Positions 11,941 to 22,956 of a stretch of 64,000 bases of DNA are shown here, piece by piece. The notes beneath the pieces were generated by a model that worked only from the letters and a program-made list of their open reading frames with translations, searched no databases and was not told where the DNA came from. Origin of the DNA: Phytoseiulus persimilis (lineage: Eukaryota > Arthropoda > Arachnida > Mesostigmata > Phytoseiidae). Each line of letters opens with the position of its first letter. Positions within the stretch are counted from its first letter, which is position 1. The stretch spans positions 5,084,001-5,148,000 of the forward strand of contig CM075103.1 in NCBI GenBank assembly GCA_037576195.1, in the 5' to 3' direction. The translations under genes were made by a program, and so were the position numbers.

Positions 11941-12799
11941 CTGGAATAGAAACGTCGCTCGTAACTCTCATCCAATCCGGCAAAGCTCTTGTGGCTTCAG
12001 GAGTCATAGTTTATTCAATGACGCATATGGGAATCCTTCGAATCCTCTCGTGAGGGCTGTCATGTGATGACCTCCCCATCTATTCATGATACCACTTCCA
12101 GATGAAGCAATGAGATTTCAGAGGACGAATCTCTCAATCTCGATTCCCCTCTGATCTTTCATAAGCCATTGAGTGTCCGAATGGAGGGAGTGATCTGAGT
12201 CTTGTGACCTTACGCCTACGCTACGAGTTCAGCTGGTGAAAGTGCATCGATCAGGAGAATATCGATCTTCAGGCCAACAATTGCATCCAAGAACACTACA
12301 GCGATCGAAAGCAACGAACTCCGAACACCGAGACTCTCTCATGATAAAAAGTGAGATCGAGATAGATGTCTTCCAGAAATTCCATAACCACTCGGCATGA
12401 CTTTTCCCCGAGTCCCCATACCGGTCCGGAGAGAGACCCGGCCCGAAAGAGAAATTCGAGCGCCGAATACGCCCAAGGAAGATCTTGGACGAAACAATTG
12501 ATCTCCCGGATGCCGGTCCCGACTTTAGGCGAGCCGAGTTGATAACCGGCCCGAGCACCTGCCGGACAGCCGGCTGTAGGTGGCTCGGGCGCACGAAAAG
12601 AGACTCGCGCGTCGCTCGAAGTCAGACAGAAAATGGAGTCCGCCAGGCCACGTTGCTAACGTCACCATAGGAGCTCGTTCCAAAACGGGATGAGAGGGGG
12701 AACAGAAGAGATAATAAGGTTCTCTGGACGTTCGCCTCCGTGCGCTCCGCAGTGGATTAGGAAAAGCCAGCATAGATGATATTGTCCGGTTATTTTTAG
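11941..12799. other. Upstream of MED26 exon, no gene seen
   Basis: This stretch should hold the intron leading to the first MED26 exon. I could not identify a 5' exon with a good donor on the - strand. Confidence 0.35.
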
Positions 12800-12819
12800 T
12801 TACAGTCCCTGACGTGGCT

Positions 12820-13680
12820 CTCAGCTGGCTGCTACCTTAGGCTTCCTCGGTTTTATTCGTGCCAGCAAGACTCGAGCGCTCCCTCGTGATTGCGACGTTG
12901 GCTGTCGCGTCCTCCCGGCATCCAAACTGCTGACCTCTTTGGTATATTGTTTCCGAGATTTAGCTTTCCTCGTTCGGAAGTCGTTGCGGCCGGAGGGGCC
13001 GTGCGCGAACATCTCGCGGGGAATCCCCCCGCAGCCTTTCACGTTTGTCAACAAGCAGCTGGAAGACTGCGGGGGCGAACGTTGACGGCATCCACGGAGC
13101 CGGCGTGCGGCCCCCGCTCGGCTGTCCTTTCGTTTTTCGGTGGGCTCCATCCACCGCTCGCTCGAAATCGCTTTCGCGGGTTCCCTCTCAGCCCACAGAT
13201 GGCGCCGGCAGCGTTTTCGGGCGGCGGGAGAGCGGGAGCTACCCCGTCGCCGCCGCTCGGGTCGTAAGGGACGGAGCCGGCAGACCGACCAACCCAGCAA
13301 CGGCGAGTCCTTCCGTCGGAAAAGACCCACGACGGCATGTGGGCACTGGCTGGGAGGGAGGACGTATCGATGGACAAGCACAAAGCGGCCCCGGCAGGTG
13401 GCGAGAAGGGTAGCAGCGGTCTGCTCGCGAAGTCTGCCAGACGGCCATCCGTCCGAGCAAGTGAGCGAGCGACCGTCGGAATCAGCCGAGCGACTAACGG
13501 CGGCAAACAGCACGAACAGCGACCGTCGGCAACGAATGAACTGACTCAACGCCACCACGAACGCGGCCGCCACCGACGAAGACCACGGCGACGACTGTCG
13601 CTTCGCACTGAGGCCACCGCTGTTGTTGTTGGCGTCAAGTCTAGTTCACTGCAACGTACAGGTGGCACAGGCTGACGTTC
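12820..13680. promoter_or_regulatory. GC-rich, CpG-dense block (possible promoter or 5'UTR)
   Basis: This stretch is clearly richer in G, C and CpG than its surroundings. It is open in several frames on both strands at once (for example 250 codons on the - strand, 12821-13573), which is what a GC-rich sequence lacking TAA/TAG gives by chance. The translations are Arg-, Ser- and Ala-rich without domain character. It may be the promoter or non-coding first exon of MED26 or of an unseen gene. The role is inferred from composition. Confidence 0.35.
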
Positions 13681-14640
13681 GCCAGTCATGCTCGTAGCCG
13701 AAGCAATACGGTAACGAAGCAGATACCGAAGCCAGTCTTCCGATCATCTCTTCTCGGCCACGCTCGCAAGCTCTTTGCATCGATGCGACTGGGACTTGAG
13801 ACGAGGAACTTTTTCCTTAGGGGAACTCGGAGCGGCGGCATGTTCGCTTAGATCTTCAACTCGATGACCCAAGACCATGTTTATGTTCAACATACTGGTC
13901 GAGGTATACAGCCATAAGCGAAACCGCCTCGCATGCTGTGGAGGAGACCCGATCCATTAAATTTCGAAGCCTGAGAATTACGTAGATCGCGTCGGCCATG
14001 TCGAAATGGATCCGTGCGTTAGTAAGAACGGAACGAATTGCAGGGCTTTGCAACGATTCAGAAGCAGTTCCGGTCACGCTGATGAATCAGACCAGCTAGC
14101 TGGATGGACACTATCCCATTGGAATGCTCGTCACTAGCTGGTGACAAAATGAGCGGTGAACCTGATCAAAGGCAGAACTCTCAATGACCACATCGAGCGC
14201 GGTACTCCGCGGACAACGCGTGAGGGGGCACGAGACATCGAAGATGTAACCTACTGCGAGCCCACCGAAAATCCTCGCAGAACGTAGATGCTATGAGCGC
14301 GAGCGGCAACTGCGCAATGGAGCTCCGAAAGCGAAAACAACAACGAACAGCAAGGGTTGCGATCGTCAACTAGGAGGAAAAACAGACTCCTTCCGTCAAT
14401 GAGATGACTATCCTAGTTTAGGTCGACATTGGATGCCTCCTTCAGGGAAATCCCACGCTTCCTCCACATAGAAGGCGAAACGGCCGCACAATCGATGCGG
14501 TTTCTCCACGTGTTCGACGTGATATTCGCGATTTTCTCAGGAGCCGCTTGCGAGACTCATTCGAAATTCCGCCCATAGCTCGCGGCAGCGCCGACCGAAT
14601 TTCGGTGAAAATTTCGAAATTTCGGCTCATTCCGTTCCGG
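13681..14640. other. No feature seen
   Basis: Ordinary composition with short frames only. No recognisable protein, RNA gene or repeat. Confidence 0.4.
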
Positions 14641-15480
14641 CGATAATAGCAATATAACCCAAACTATAGCTCTTGACTGCTTGCTGCTTGTTCGTTCGTT
14701 CGCTGCAGCTCGGTCGACCTCTCTGCCGCTGCTGCTGCTGCTGCATCCAACCGTCCACAGCCACACAGGCTGCCGCCCGAGCAAACGAACGAAGCAGGCT
14801 GCTGTAGCCTGCTATGTGACTCGTCGCCGCCGTCGTCGTTCGTTTCGATGCTGCTGCTGCCACGGCCGCCGCGGCGGACTCTTCTCCAATCGCCTTCGTC
14901 TTCGCTCGCAGGCGGCACTCGTGGTGCTGCTGGAAGCCGACGGCAGAGCCCGGCAGACAGCCAGGCAGGAAAGCGAGCAGGCAAACGGCCGTCCGACCCA
15001 AGCAAGTCGACTACTGGCAGGAAGGATGATGACGCACAGATCCAACCCTCGCCCTCGACTATGCTTGTGTGTGCCGGCTGTGAGCGAGTGGCGAGCGCGA
15101 GTCGGCAGCTCCGCTCTGTGCAGTGGGATTGGGTACCGTTCGTGTGTATGGTGCGAGTGGCGGCTCTGTAGGTCTCTGGTTGTGTGTGAGTGTGTGTGTG
15201 GCCGCGCTTGTGTTCCTAACGGGGGGAAAGAGAAGAATTCGGCGGCAGTTTCGCATCTCAAGTCGCCACTGGGCCCGACAGAGGCCCACGGGAGGACGGG
15301 ACACCCGTGTCGCACCGGGAAGCTGTGGGAAGTGCCTACGACGGGAATATTGCTCGTTTCTAGCTGGGTAATCTCACGTAGAATTCAGCAGAATTCTTCA
15401 CCCCACCGCTGTACCTCTCGTCCCATTCGATTTTTCTCCTGTTTCTCGCTCCGATCAATCCGACTCTGAAGTGGTTCGAT
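14640..15480. promoter_or_regulatory. Second GC-rich block with CTG and GT tracts
   Basis: A GC-rich stretch with a short GCT/CTG run (about 14728-14744), many GCC/CGC triplets and a GT-rich segment (about 15178-15200). All frames are open but low-complexity. It looks like a 5' regulatory or untranslated region rather than a coding exon. A further CAG run lies just downstream at about 15678-15697. Confidence 0.3.
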
Positions 15481-17180
15481 CGTAGTTGAGCTCGAGTTCT
15501 GAGACGACACGCCGGCCTTGTCGCCAAGGAACAGCCAGAATTCCCCCCGTCCAAGTACAATCAAAAGAGTGTTTTGTGGGTCGATTGATTAAATTCTTGG
15601 CATTTTTATTAACTTTTTTTTCGGCTCGCTCGCTAGTGGCCCGCTTGTGATTCTGCGATATTCGGGCACATCATCGGCGGCAGCAGCAGCAGCAGCACGG
15701 AATCAAAGGAAGTTTCACAATTTCAAACCATTAGCATCGTTTTCATGATGTGCGCGTCACAAGCTTCGGTTTACACACAGTTCCGTCGACTAGAAATACA
15801 TAAGATCATTCGTAGGAGGAGAACACGGTTCCTGCTGTTGTAGCCGCTGTTGTTGGTGAAGTTTGTCCAACACGCTTTGTTTCCAATGTCGTTTGTTCGC
15901 TAAGTGTTGTGAAATAAAGTTTACAATTGAAGCCCACTCGACGCAACATCGAGTTTTCAATCTCAAGCTAGGAACGTGCAATGCACTCCTCCTATAACCG
16001 AGAAATGGTCAGGCTGGTACGTGTCTAGCTAGGTCCGAGAGTCAGAAGCATTTCAGTACGATATAAACGCGACAGCAATCGGAATCGTATTTAACGGGGA
16101 GACCTATCGACGAATAGAAATTTGATTAAATCACGCAACTTCTACACACGTGGACCTTCTGCTACCAAGAGTCATTCGTCGACTTTCGGGCATCGGGCGA
16201 TCAAATCCTATGACCTAGCCGTCAAGGTAGACAGATTCGCGTCCCGTCGAGTAATTAGCACGATGGACCTTCCAGTCATCATCTCTCGTGAAGTGCACAC
16301 AGACAAGAAACAGTCATCCACACACGATGTAGTCACTTGGTGGAAACGTAAGGGAGTCGAACTCGATTCCTCAAACGTTCGATTTTGAGGGAACCAGTAA
16401 GAAATCCATTCTGCAAGCACCAGCATTCACACCGCACAGCCTCAAACAGACCACACGTTTAGCAAAGGGACAACACGATTCCGAGTCAACTGTTGTGGGA
16501 CGAAGTTTGCGCTGCTTGCCACATTGAGTCGACTGATTAGCACCTCGAACCAGAGCCTCAAGCTCCAGCTCTCAGCCTCATCTCAGGGGCTCGATGCAAT
16601 TGCAGGCCCGCGAACTGGAGTCGTGGAAAGTTCTAGAATACTGCACTGCTTTCCGGACCATGTAAGGGAGAAACGTTCCTACGGCCCGATCACAGCCCGT
16701 CCTCCCGCTGGGTCACGATACAGCGCAACTCAAGCCAGAGCTCTCGCTCGGATCAGAGATGGAAGCTCAGAACTCGAAATCTCTCACTTGAAATCTCGGG
16801 TCGAACCATAAGGAGCCAGAGACAAGGCAACTCCTCAGCAACAAATGCGGGCTCTAGTACGGTGGACAGTACACCGTGACCTGAGTCAGCGAACGATCCG
16901 CTAAACCAAAGGGAATCCGTTCTCGTCGCCGACTTTTGGAACCTCCCATTTCCCTACTCGGACGGAGCATGTTGATGAAATGTTCTATTCCATGACGCAC
17001 ACACCCCACCGCAAGCTAGCACCAAGACTCCGAATCTATGAAAACCTAAATTCCGAAGCGAAGGTCACTCAACTCAAATCTCGATCAAGAAAATGGAAGA
17101 GAGATATCGAAGCCACCCAAACCAGTACTCAAGATAAAGACACACTACTGGTAGAACACACATTTGAAAAGCGTCTCTAA
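15480..17180. other. No gene seen
   Basis: Only short overlapping frames occur here; no domain or exon chain was found. Confidence 0.4.
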
Positions 17181-18080
17181 CCAGCAGTCACAGCAGCAGC
17201 TATCGCCAGATGCCGGCGGGTTATGTTCCCATGTCGGACACGACAACCCGGCGCCGGCGTCATGACTCGCAGCCGAGACGATCGAGGCGCCCACTGTACA
17301 TCAGTCCGTCGCAAGTTCCCGACCGGGCCGAACTTCGCAAGCGTCGATTTCAAACCTCCGCGCGGGCGTGCTCACCCATCGGCAGACCATGGCCGGTCGA
17401 GACAAGGGTCCTGACACGAGCTCAGTTGGATTTTGGCAAGTTTTTCGCCAACTTTACGTCCAACAGGCCGATGCGATGGTCGGAAGCAGCGGCCGCCGCG
17501 GCTTGTGCGAGCTGCTGATCGTGCTGGTGGCCAACTAAGCCTAACCGAAATGACTCTGTATATTACGAGTGTGCTTTCTTTTTGGCATTTTCGGTCCCCC
17601 CCAGAAAGCGCTTACATTGTGGTCCTGGTCGAGAGCCCTCACGAGTTGTTCCTTGATGTCATGAGGGGAGCACTGCATTTATGATAGAGCATAAAAAGCG
17701 AGTCGTCACACAAACGCCGACCACCAGATCGACGGACGGACGGACGAACAGGCGACGACGACAGCCAGCAGCAGACTGAGCTGAGAGCAGCAGCCACCAC
17801 TGGTCGGTCGACTAGCGGCGGCAGCAGCAGCGACCACGGCGACGACGAGCAGCGCACTCACCAACCACAGGCTACTACGGTACCACAACACAGCGACGGT
17901 GCTGCCGTCTATTCGTCAGCTGTGACGATCGCAGCGCCCTCAGCACGAACACAAACACGATGCAGGCCACTCACACTTGCCGGGGCGAAGCACCGGCGAA
18001 AGCCACTCCTCGGCACAAAACTGCTGTCGCCTACACTCGGAAACTGTCCTCGGCACCCCAAAGAAGCCTCGGAAGGAACC
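17180..18080. promoter_or_regulatory. Third GC-rich block with CAG/ACGACG repeats
   Basis: Compositionally like the two blocks to the left, with CAGCAGCAGCAG (about 17820) and CGACGACGA motifs. No convincing protein. It may be an alternative promoter or 5'UTR of the same unseen transcript. Confidence 0.25.
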
Positions 18081-19016
18081 TGACGATCAGTCGGTTTCCG
18101 GATTTGAACTTCTTCCGTATCACTGCGGTTCACGATTCGGAGCGCTCTGCCGCAGGCCCTTGGACTGCTGTAGATTTGTATAAACTCGTGGGGTTCACAG
18201 TTGCATGGGAGAGCTCAGGGTACCCACTGCTGGAACCGAAAGTCGAATGTCGGCTGCGAAGACACGCATCTGCTTTTTCTGCATTGCTCAATTTCGATTG
18301 AAAGAAGGAACACGACCCCCTTCCCCGCGGTCTCCGAGTGCGAAGCCCCCGAACTTCTGAGCTACGGAGCGCCCTCGAGAATATTCGGAACACAAAAACG
18401 GAAGTTCGTAGTATGGAATTCTCTAAATCGCGCGGTCTGCAGCTATCCTTCTTGAGATCATCTGGAGGGCCTGTGCTCGTCTCCAAGCTTGGCCCTCTAT
18501 TTTTTGGTCTCTCGGTGCATCTATTATCGATAGGTTTCAAGATTCCTTTCCTCAAAAACCGCCAGCATTAAACCCGCATAGTTCTCCAGAAATCACGGCG
18601 GGGAGGGCTGAAGAGCCTCGCCCTCATTGCAGAATCTCCGAAGTTCTGCGGATATCCAGTTTGGTCGCACAAGAGTGTGATAGGGGATGGCCAGTGTGGT
18701 CGAAGGTTGCGGATGAATATTCGAAACATTGAGCTCCGACAACAGACTCGATCAGTGCTGAAGGCTTCTCTGGGGCATCATAGGGAACTCAGATGTTACA
18801 GAGACACAACTATCCGAGGATAGTGTGACGAGTCCCTGACCGCGTTCACCATCTTTCCTATGATTGTATCGATATTCAGGCGCATTGACTGAATCGATCT
18901 ATTGGTAACAGCCTGAGCGTGCGATCTACCGTATCCTTCAAGAGGAAAACTGGCTCCAAGGATGAAAAGAATGCGAGCTGGATACAGGCAACCGAGGCGC
19001 GAGCCTCCCAAACGTT
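18081..19016. other. Downstream flank of eL36, no gene seen
   Basis: The right end is 3' flank of the eL36 gene, transcribed toward the left. A 71-codon - strand frame ending at 18796 overlaps this flank and has no domain character. Confidence 0.35.
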
Positions 19017-19826
19017 TTATTTGTGAGCCTGAGCCGCAGCCTTCCTCTGTTGAGTGAGAACGTTGGAGAGTTCTTCCCTCTTCCTCTTGGCGCGGAGGTG
19101 GGTGCCCAAGCGCTTCTTTAGGAACTTCAGTGCTCGTTTGTCTTTTGACACCTGTGTAGGAGTGTTAGCTTAGAAATCTTCTTAATTGACGCAGGGATCA
19201 GGAGTATGGGGCAGACAAGCTCTCGTGAGCATCTTGAGCTCCGCGAGAGTACCGATCCAGGTCCGAACAACCAGCGTTTCAAAGATGAGAGGCAGAGTTC
19301 TACATGGACAATTTTTACACAGTTGACGTCTTTGCCAAGGACATGAAATGGTCGGGAACATTTGTTTTGGAATTGGCGACACCGAGCTGCGTGTCTTACC
19401 TTGAGCAATTCCATGGCTCTCCGTTCATATGGAGCGAAGCCGGTGACTTCACGAACGATTTCTCGGATGAACTTGGTATGCGCCGAGACCTTTCCTCCCT
19501 TGGCCGTCGGTTTCACGACACGCTTGTTTTTCGTGACATGGTGACCCTTGGCCTGTCCAATGATGAGGTTGTATCTACGAGAGGAATGACAAATATCGTA
19601 ACCGGAATCGATCGCATCGCGTGTCGTCCTCAGGGAGCCCGTGGGAAGCGGTCCGAATTCCAGCCGACACGTTGTATGACGCGAGGCTGAGCTCAATCCT
19701 GTCGTCCCGTAGTTCCCACGCTGGTCGGGTGCTTTGCAAACATTCCTGACTGATCTCGGTTCTCCAAGGTATTATTTCGGAGTCCTAACTCCCCGTGGTT
19801 TGAAATAATACTCACTTTAGGGTCAT
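19017..19826 (-). CDS. RpL36: Ribosomal protein eL36 (L36)
   Basis: Component of the large cytosolic ribosomal subunit. Three exons join with consistent phases: 19816-19826 (MTLK, completed across the junction), 19400-19574 ([17 protein letters not shown] through [14 protein letters not shown]) and 19017-19151 ([19 protein letters not shown] through RKAAAQAHK, stop). The sum is 321 nt, giving 106 residues, the usual size for eL36 (about 105). The [14 protein letters not shown] core is a family hallmark. Introns are 241 and 248 bp with GTGAGT and GTAAGA donors. A 13-nt pyrimidine run upstream of the ATG suggests a TOP-type mRNA, as expected for a ribosomal protein gene. Confidence 0.96.
19769..19811 (-). 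repeat. Hairpin at the start of eL36 intron 1
   Basis: The arms GTATTATTTC (19769-19778) and GAAATAATAC (19802-19811) are perfect 10-bp reverse complements. Between them GGAGT/ACTCC could form an inner stem. On the transcribed strand the outer stem starts at intron position +5, so it partly overlaps the 5' splice site. Confidence 0.6.
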
Positions 19827-19863
19827 TTCCACGTGGTGCGGGGCTTCCTTCGAGGAAGTCGAC

Positions 19864-19876
19864 GAGAAAAGAAAGA
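19864..19876 (-). promoter_or_regulatory. Candidate 5' TOP pyrimidine tract of eL36
   Basis: On the - strand this reads TCTTTCTTTTCTC, an uninterrupted pyrimidine run 38 nt upstream of the eL36 ATG. Ribosomal protein mRNAs characteristically begin with such a tract, used for mTOR-dependent translational control. The transcription start itself is not proven. Confidence 0.45.
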
Positions 19877-20473
19877 TGGCCGCTGAGCAGACGAAACTCT
19901 TGACGGCAAACACAACAGCCCGGAAAAACACAAGAATCGTGGTTTCCTCTGTCCATCGAATCTCTTCGAGAGCCTCATCCTCGGAGCCGAGCTCGATCAC
20001 AACGCCTCCTGGAGAATGTCGCTCGAGCTCCCATCATTTACCGCATACGAAATGTCAAGATAGGGGAGGAAGCGATTTAGAAGCGCGCCAAAATTTGAAA
20101 AGCCGAATCTAACATTGAACTATTCCAGATTCCGCCTGACTCAGTAAGCTTTCGGTGTCGCAAGGCGGAGCGAATCTCATTCAATCTCAGCTGGAGTCAA
20201 ATGTACCCCTCTCTACGGATTTCCAAGACACCGTCACGCCGCTTCTCTTGACGTTCCAAAGTCGGTCGAGCGAACAGCAGTCCTTGTGCTTGCCGAGACC
20301 TCATAGCGAAATCGGAAGACGTGGACTTCGAGTGACTTTTTTGAAAAACTCCGTTTCGATCGTGTCCTGACGTTTTTCTCAGAGTCCGTGCAGCTTGATG
20401 TGATCCCGCCGTCCGACCGGAATGACGATTTAACGTTTGACAACGACGTCACTGTTATCGACATATCTCTGCG

Positions 20474-22229
20474 ATGGCCGGAGGAGTTCTCTCGAGAAAT
20501 GTGCCATATATCTTGTCGCAGGTGTCGGCAGCGACCTCCAGCTGCTCGGGATTCGTGAAGGGACTCAGTTTTCTCCTCTTCATTGGTTACTGTTTCTCAT
20601 ACAATGTCGGAATCTTCAAAAATGTCGTTGTCACACCTGCGTAAGTGTTTCGTGTTTGCTTCAACGTTGTCTCTGATTTCTCGCATTTTGAGCCCCAGTA
20701 TACATCGTAAACTGGTCCAAAGCGGAGCGGAATGGAACAGAAATCGAGCGACAGCAGTTGACTTAGTGGTTGGGAAAAATTCGGCTTCCTGCAGCTTCTT
20801 CGCTCTGGCAGGAGCTTGTTGCTCTGACTTCCATGGGCTCACAATTTCGGCATGACCGATCTGCAATCCGATCTCAATTACAAGACTGCTGAGTAGAACT
20901 TACTTCCCGGACAACCACAGTGTACAAACTGAATAGAACCAGAGCAGCTAACTCCATTATAATTTCATCATACTGCAGATACATCATGCCTCCAAAGTTC
21001 TGCGTGTGGACGCTATTCACCCATTGTGTTTTCGAGAACCACATTTTCATGCTCTTCGGAGACATCATCGCGATCACACTCTGTGGGAAACTCGTCGAGC
21101 CACTGTGGGGGAACGCTGAGGTGAGATTCGATATGATCCAAGTGTTGAATAGGATGGTGATTCCGAGTAGTGTTCCGGTCTCTCCGGTAGGCTTTCGCCA
21201 ACCTCGAACTCTATTAAGACACCTTTGGAACAATGTTTTTCCTCTGATAATTGAGATGCTGCGCCTTATAGTTCGAGAGGATCTTGCTTATTTTCATCCG
21301 TCACTCCTGAACCAGTTGCTTCTGAGTACCCTCCGGAGGACTATTTCCCGAAGCTAACTGTTCAATCCTTTTGCAGGTGTTATTATTCTTTTGTGTAGTG
21401 AATGTTAGCACGGCCTTCCTCTCAGTCGTGTATTACATCCTGTTATACTGGTTCACTGGCCAAGCCATCTATCTTTTTAACATTGAAATTCATGGTATGG
21501 CCGGCTATACGGCAGCGATAATCGTGGCTGTCAAGCAGCTGATGCCCGATAACGTACTGGTGGCTCTCCCGAAGATTGGGAAGCTCCGAAATCGCAATAT
21601 GCCGCTCACTGTGCTGGCACTCTCAGTTCTCCTATACTCGGTTGGACTTCTCCGCCCACCCTATCCTGTGATGTATCTCTCGGGGACCCTGAGTTCCTGG
21701 CTGTACCTTCGGTTCTGGCAATCTCACTCCAACGGCTCGAAAGGAGACGCGGCGGACCACTTCAGTTTCGCCAGCTTTTTCCCGAATGTTCTGCAACCAC
21801 CGGTGGCAGTGGTCTGCAACGCAATTTTCGAATTTTTCGTCAGGGTCGGTGTTTGTCAGAAGCCAGTAAGAAAGTTCAACATGGCTCACAGCGCTCCGAG
21901 CATCACGATCAATATGCCTGGATCTTCTGCTGGACTCTCAGCGGCTAATACCCCGGCAGACGACGCTGAGAGAAGAAAGTAAGTTCGTAATCGTGAGTGT
22001 TCCGTTATGGTCATATGAGGAACCTCATTCAGTATGTCAAAGCCGCAATGTATTCAGGTGTTCGAAGGTTAGATCTCTATTGGACCGTGAATGCTTGGTT
22101 TACAGGCAATTAGCTTTGAAGGCGTTGAACGAGCGGTTAGCGAAGGGAGGAATGTCCAAATCTCCATCTGCACCGCTTTTCCCACAAGGACAGGGGAAGC
22201 AATCCAAGGAAAAATTGATAGATATCTGA
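20474..22229 (+). CDS. TMEM115: TMEM115-like Golgi membrane protein
   Basis: Rhomboid-fold, catalytically dead multi-pass protein of the Golgi, implicated in retrograde Golgi-to-ER traffic in animals. Four exons are in consistent phase: 20474-20640 (MAGGVLSRNVPYILSQVSAA), 20979-21120 (YIMPPKFCVWTLFTH to EPLWGNAE), 21377-21978 (VLLFFCVVNVSTAFLS onward) and 22106-22229 (QLALKALNERL, stop), for 344 residues. Family hallmarks are VVVTPA-Y, the GKLVEPLWG segment, HGMAGYTAAIIVAVKQ, SSWLYLRFWQ, DHFSFASFFP and the tail motif DAERRKQLALKALNERLAK. About six hydrophobic spans precede a cytosolic tail. An ATTAAA lies about 207 nt after the stop. The gene converges with VPS41 downstream. Confidence 0.94.
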
Positions 22230-22435
22230 GTCGGTGAATGATTAGTAGCTGTGTGTTCGGGAGTCGAGTGACGGGAATATTTTTTTGACCATCGATTTTA
22301 TGGACTTGAAGAACGAAATGTGTAAGTTGATTTCAAAGACCGGGGAATAATTGGCGGCCGGGATCATCCACAGCGGCTGGCGATCTGTGTAGACACGCCG
22401 TGTTCCGAAGCAGTGTTGTATATACCATGTTACTT

Positions 22436-22441
22436 ATTAAA
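22436..22441 (+). terminator. Polyadenylation signal of TMEM115 (ATTAAA)
   Basis: ATTAAA about 207 nt after the TMEM115 stop codon, in the short gap before the convergent VPS41 gene. Confidence 0.45.
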
Positions 22442-22571
22442 GTTCTATATTTATAGTTTGAGTGCTCTTTTCAAAATCCGACTGGATCCGACGATGTTTT
22501 TCCAGCATTATCCTGCAATTTTCCGTCGCGGGGAAAGATGATGTCGATCCGAGAGAAATCAGTAACACTTT

Positions 22572-22577
22572 TTTATT
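22572..22577 (-). terminator. Polyadenylation signal of VPS41 (AATAAA)
   Basis: The + strand reads TTTATT, so AATAAA on the - strand, about 380 nt after the VPS41 stop codon. Reasonable spacing for a short 3' UTR. Confidence 0.45.
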
Positions 22578-22956
22578 CAAAATTCCTAGATGAAAAATGC
22601 GGACTGCTCTCGCGGCAAGTTCGCAAATCACATTCGTTTCGAACAGGATCTGTTCGGCCATGTTCAGGTAACAATTATGCCTCAGTGCGTAACAGACATC
22701 CTCATCATCGATTTAAAAGTTGTACACAATTTGAGGAACGCTACACATGGCTTTTCCGCACTGCGAAATCCATCTCCGAGACGCGATCCCCCTCACAGAG
22801 CCGGGCATTCGGGAGATTGATTGGTGTCATTCGGAATACTCTAGTCCGAGGGGCAGGGTCTTGAGTCCTTCGCACCGTCAATGCTTCTTATAGTCGATCG
22901 CGTTTGGAGTTCCATCCCTCGGCATATCGGGTCGCGTGACTTCCGCGCTCGATTCG

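Noticed and set aside
12821..13573. 250-codon - strand open frame
   Set aside because: It lies in a GC-rich block where nearly every frame is open. The product is Arg/Ser/Ala-rich without domains, and the overlapping frames on the + strand are equally long.
14681..15469. 262-codon + strand open frame
   Set aside because: Same situation as above: low-complexity translation of CTG, CGC and GT tracts, with equally open frames on the other strand.
19152..19399. snoRNA in the eL36 introns
   Set aside because: Ribosomal protein introns often host snoRNAs, but I could not find a paired C/D box or H/ACA box set in either intron.
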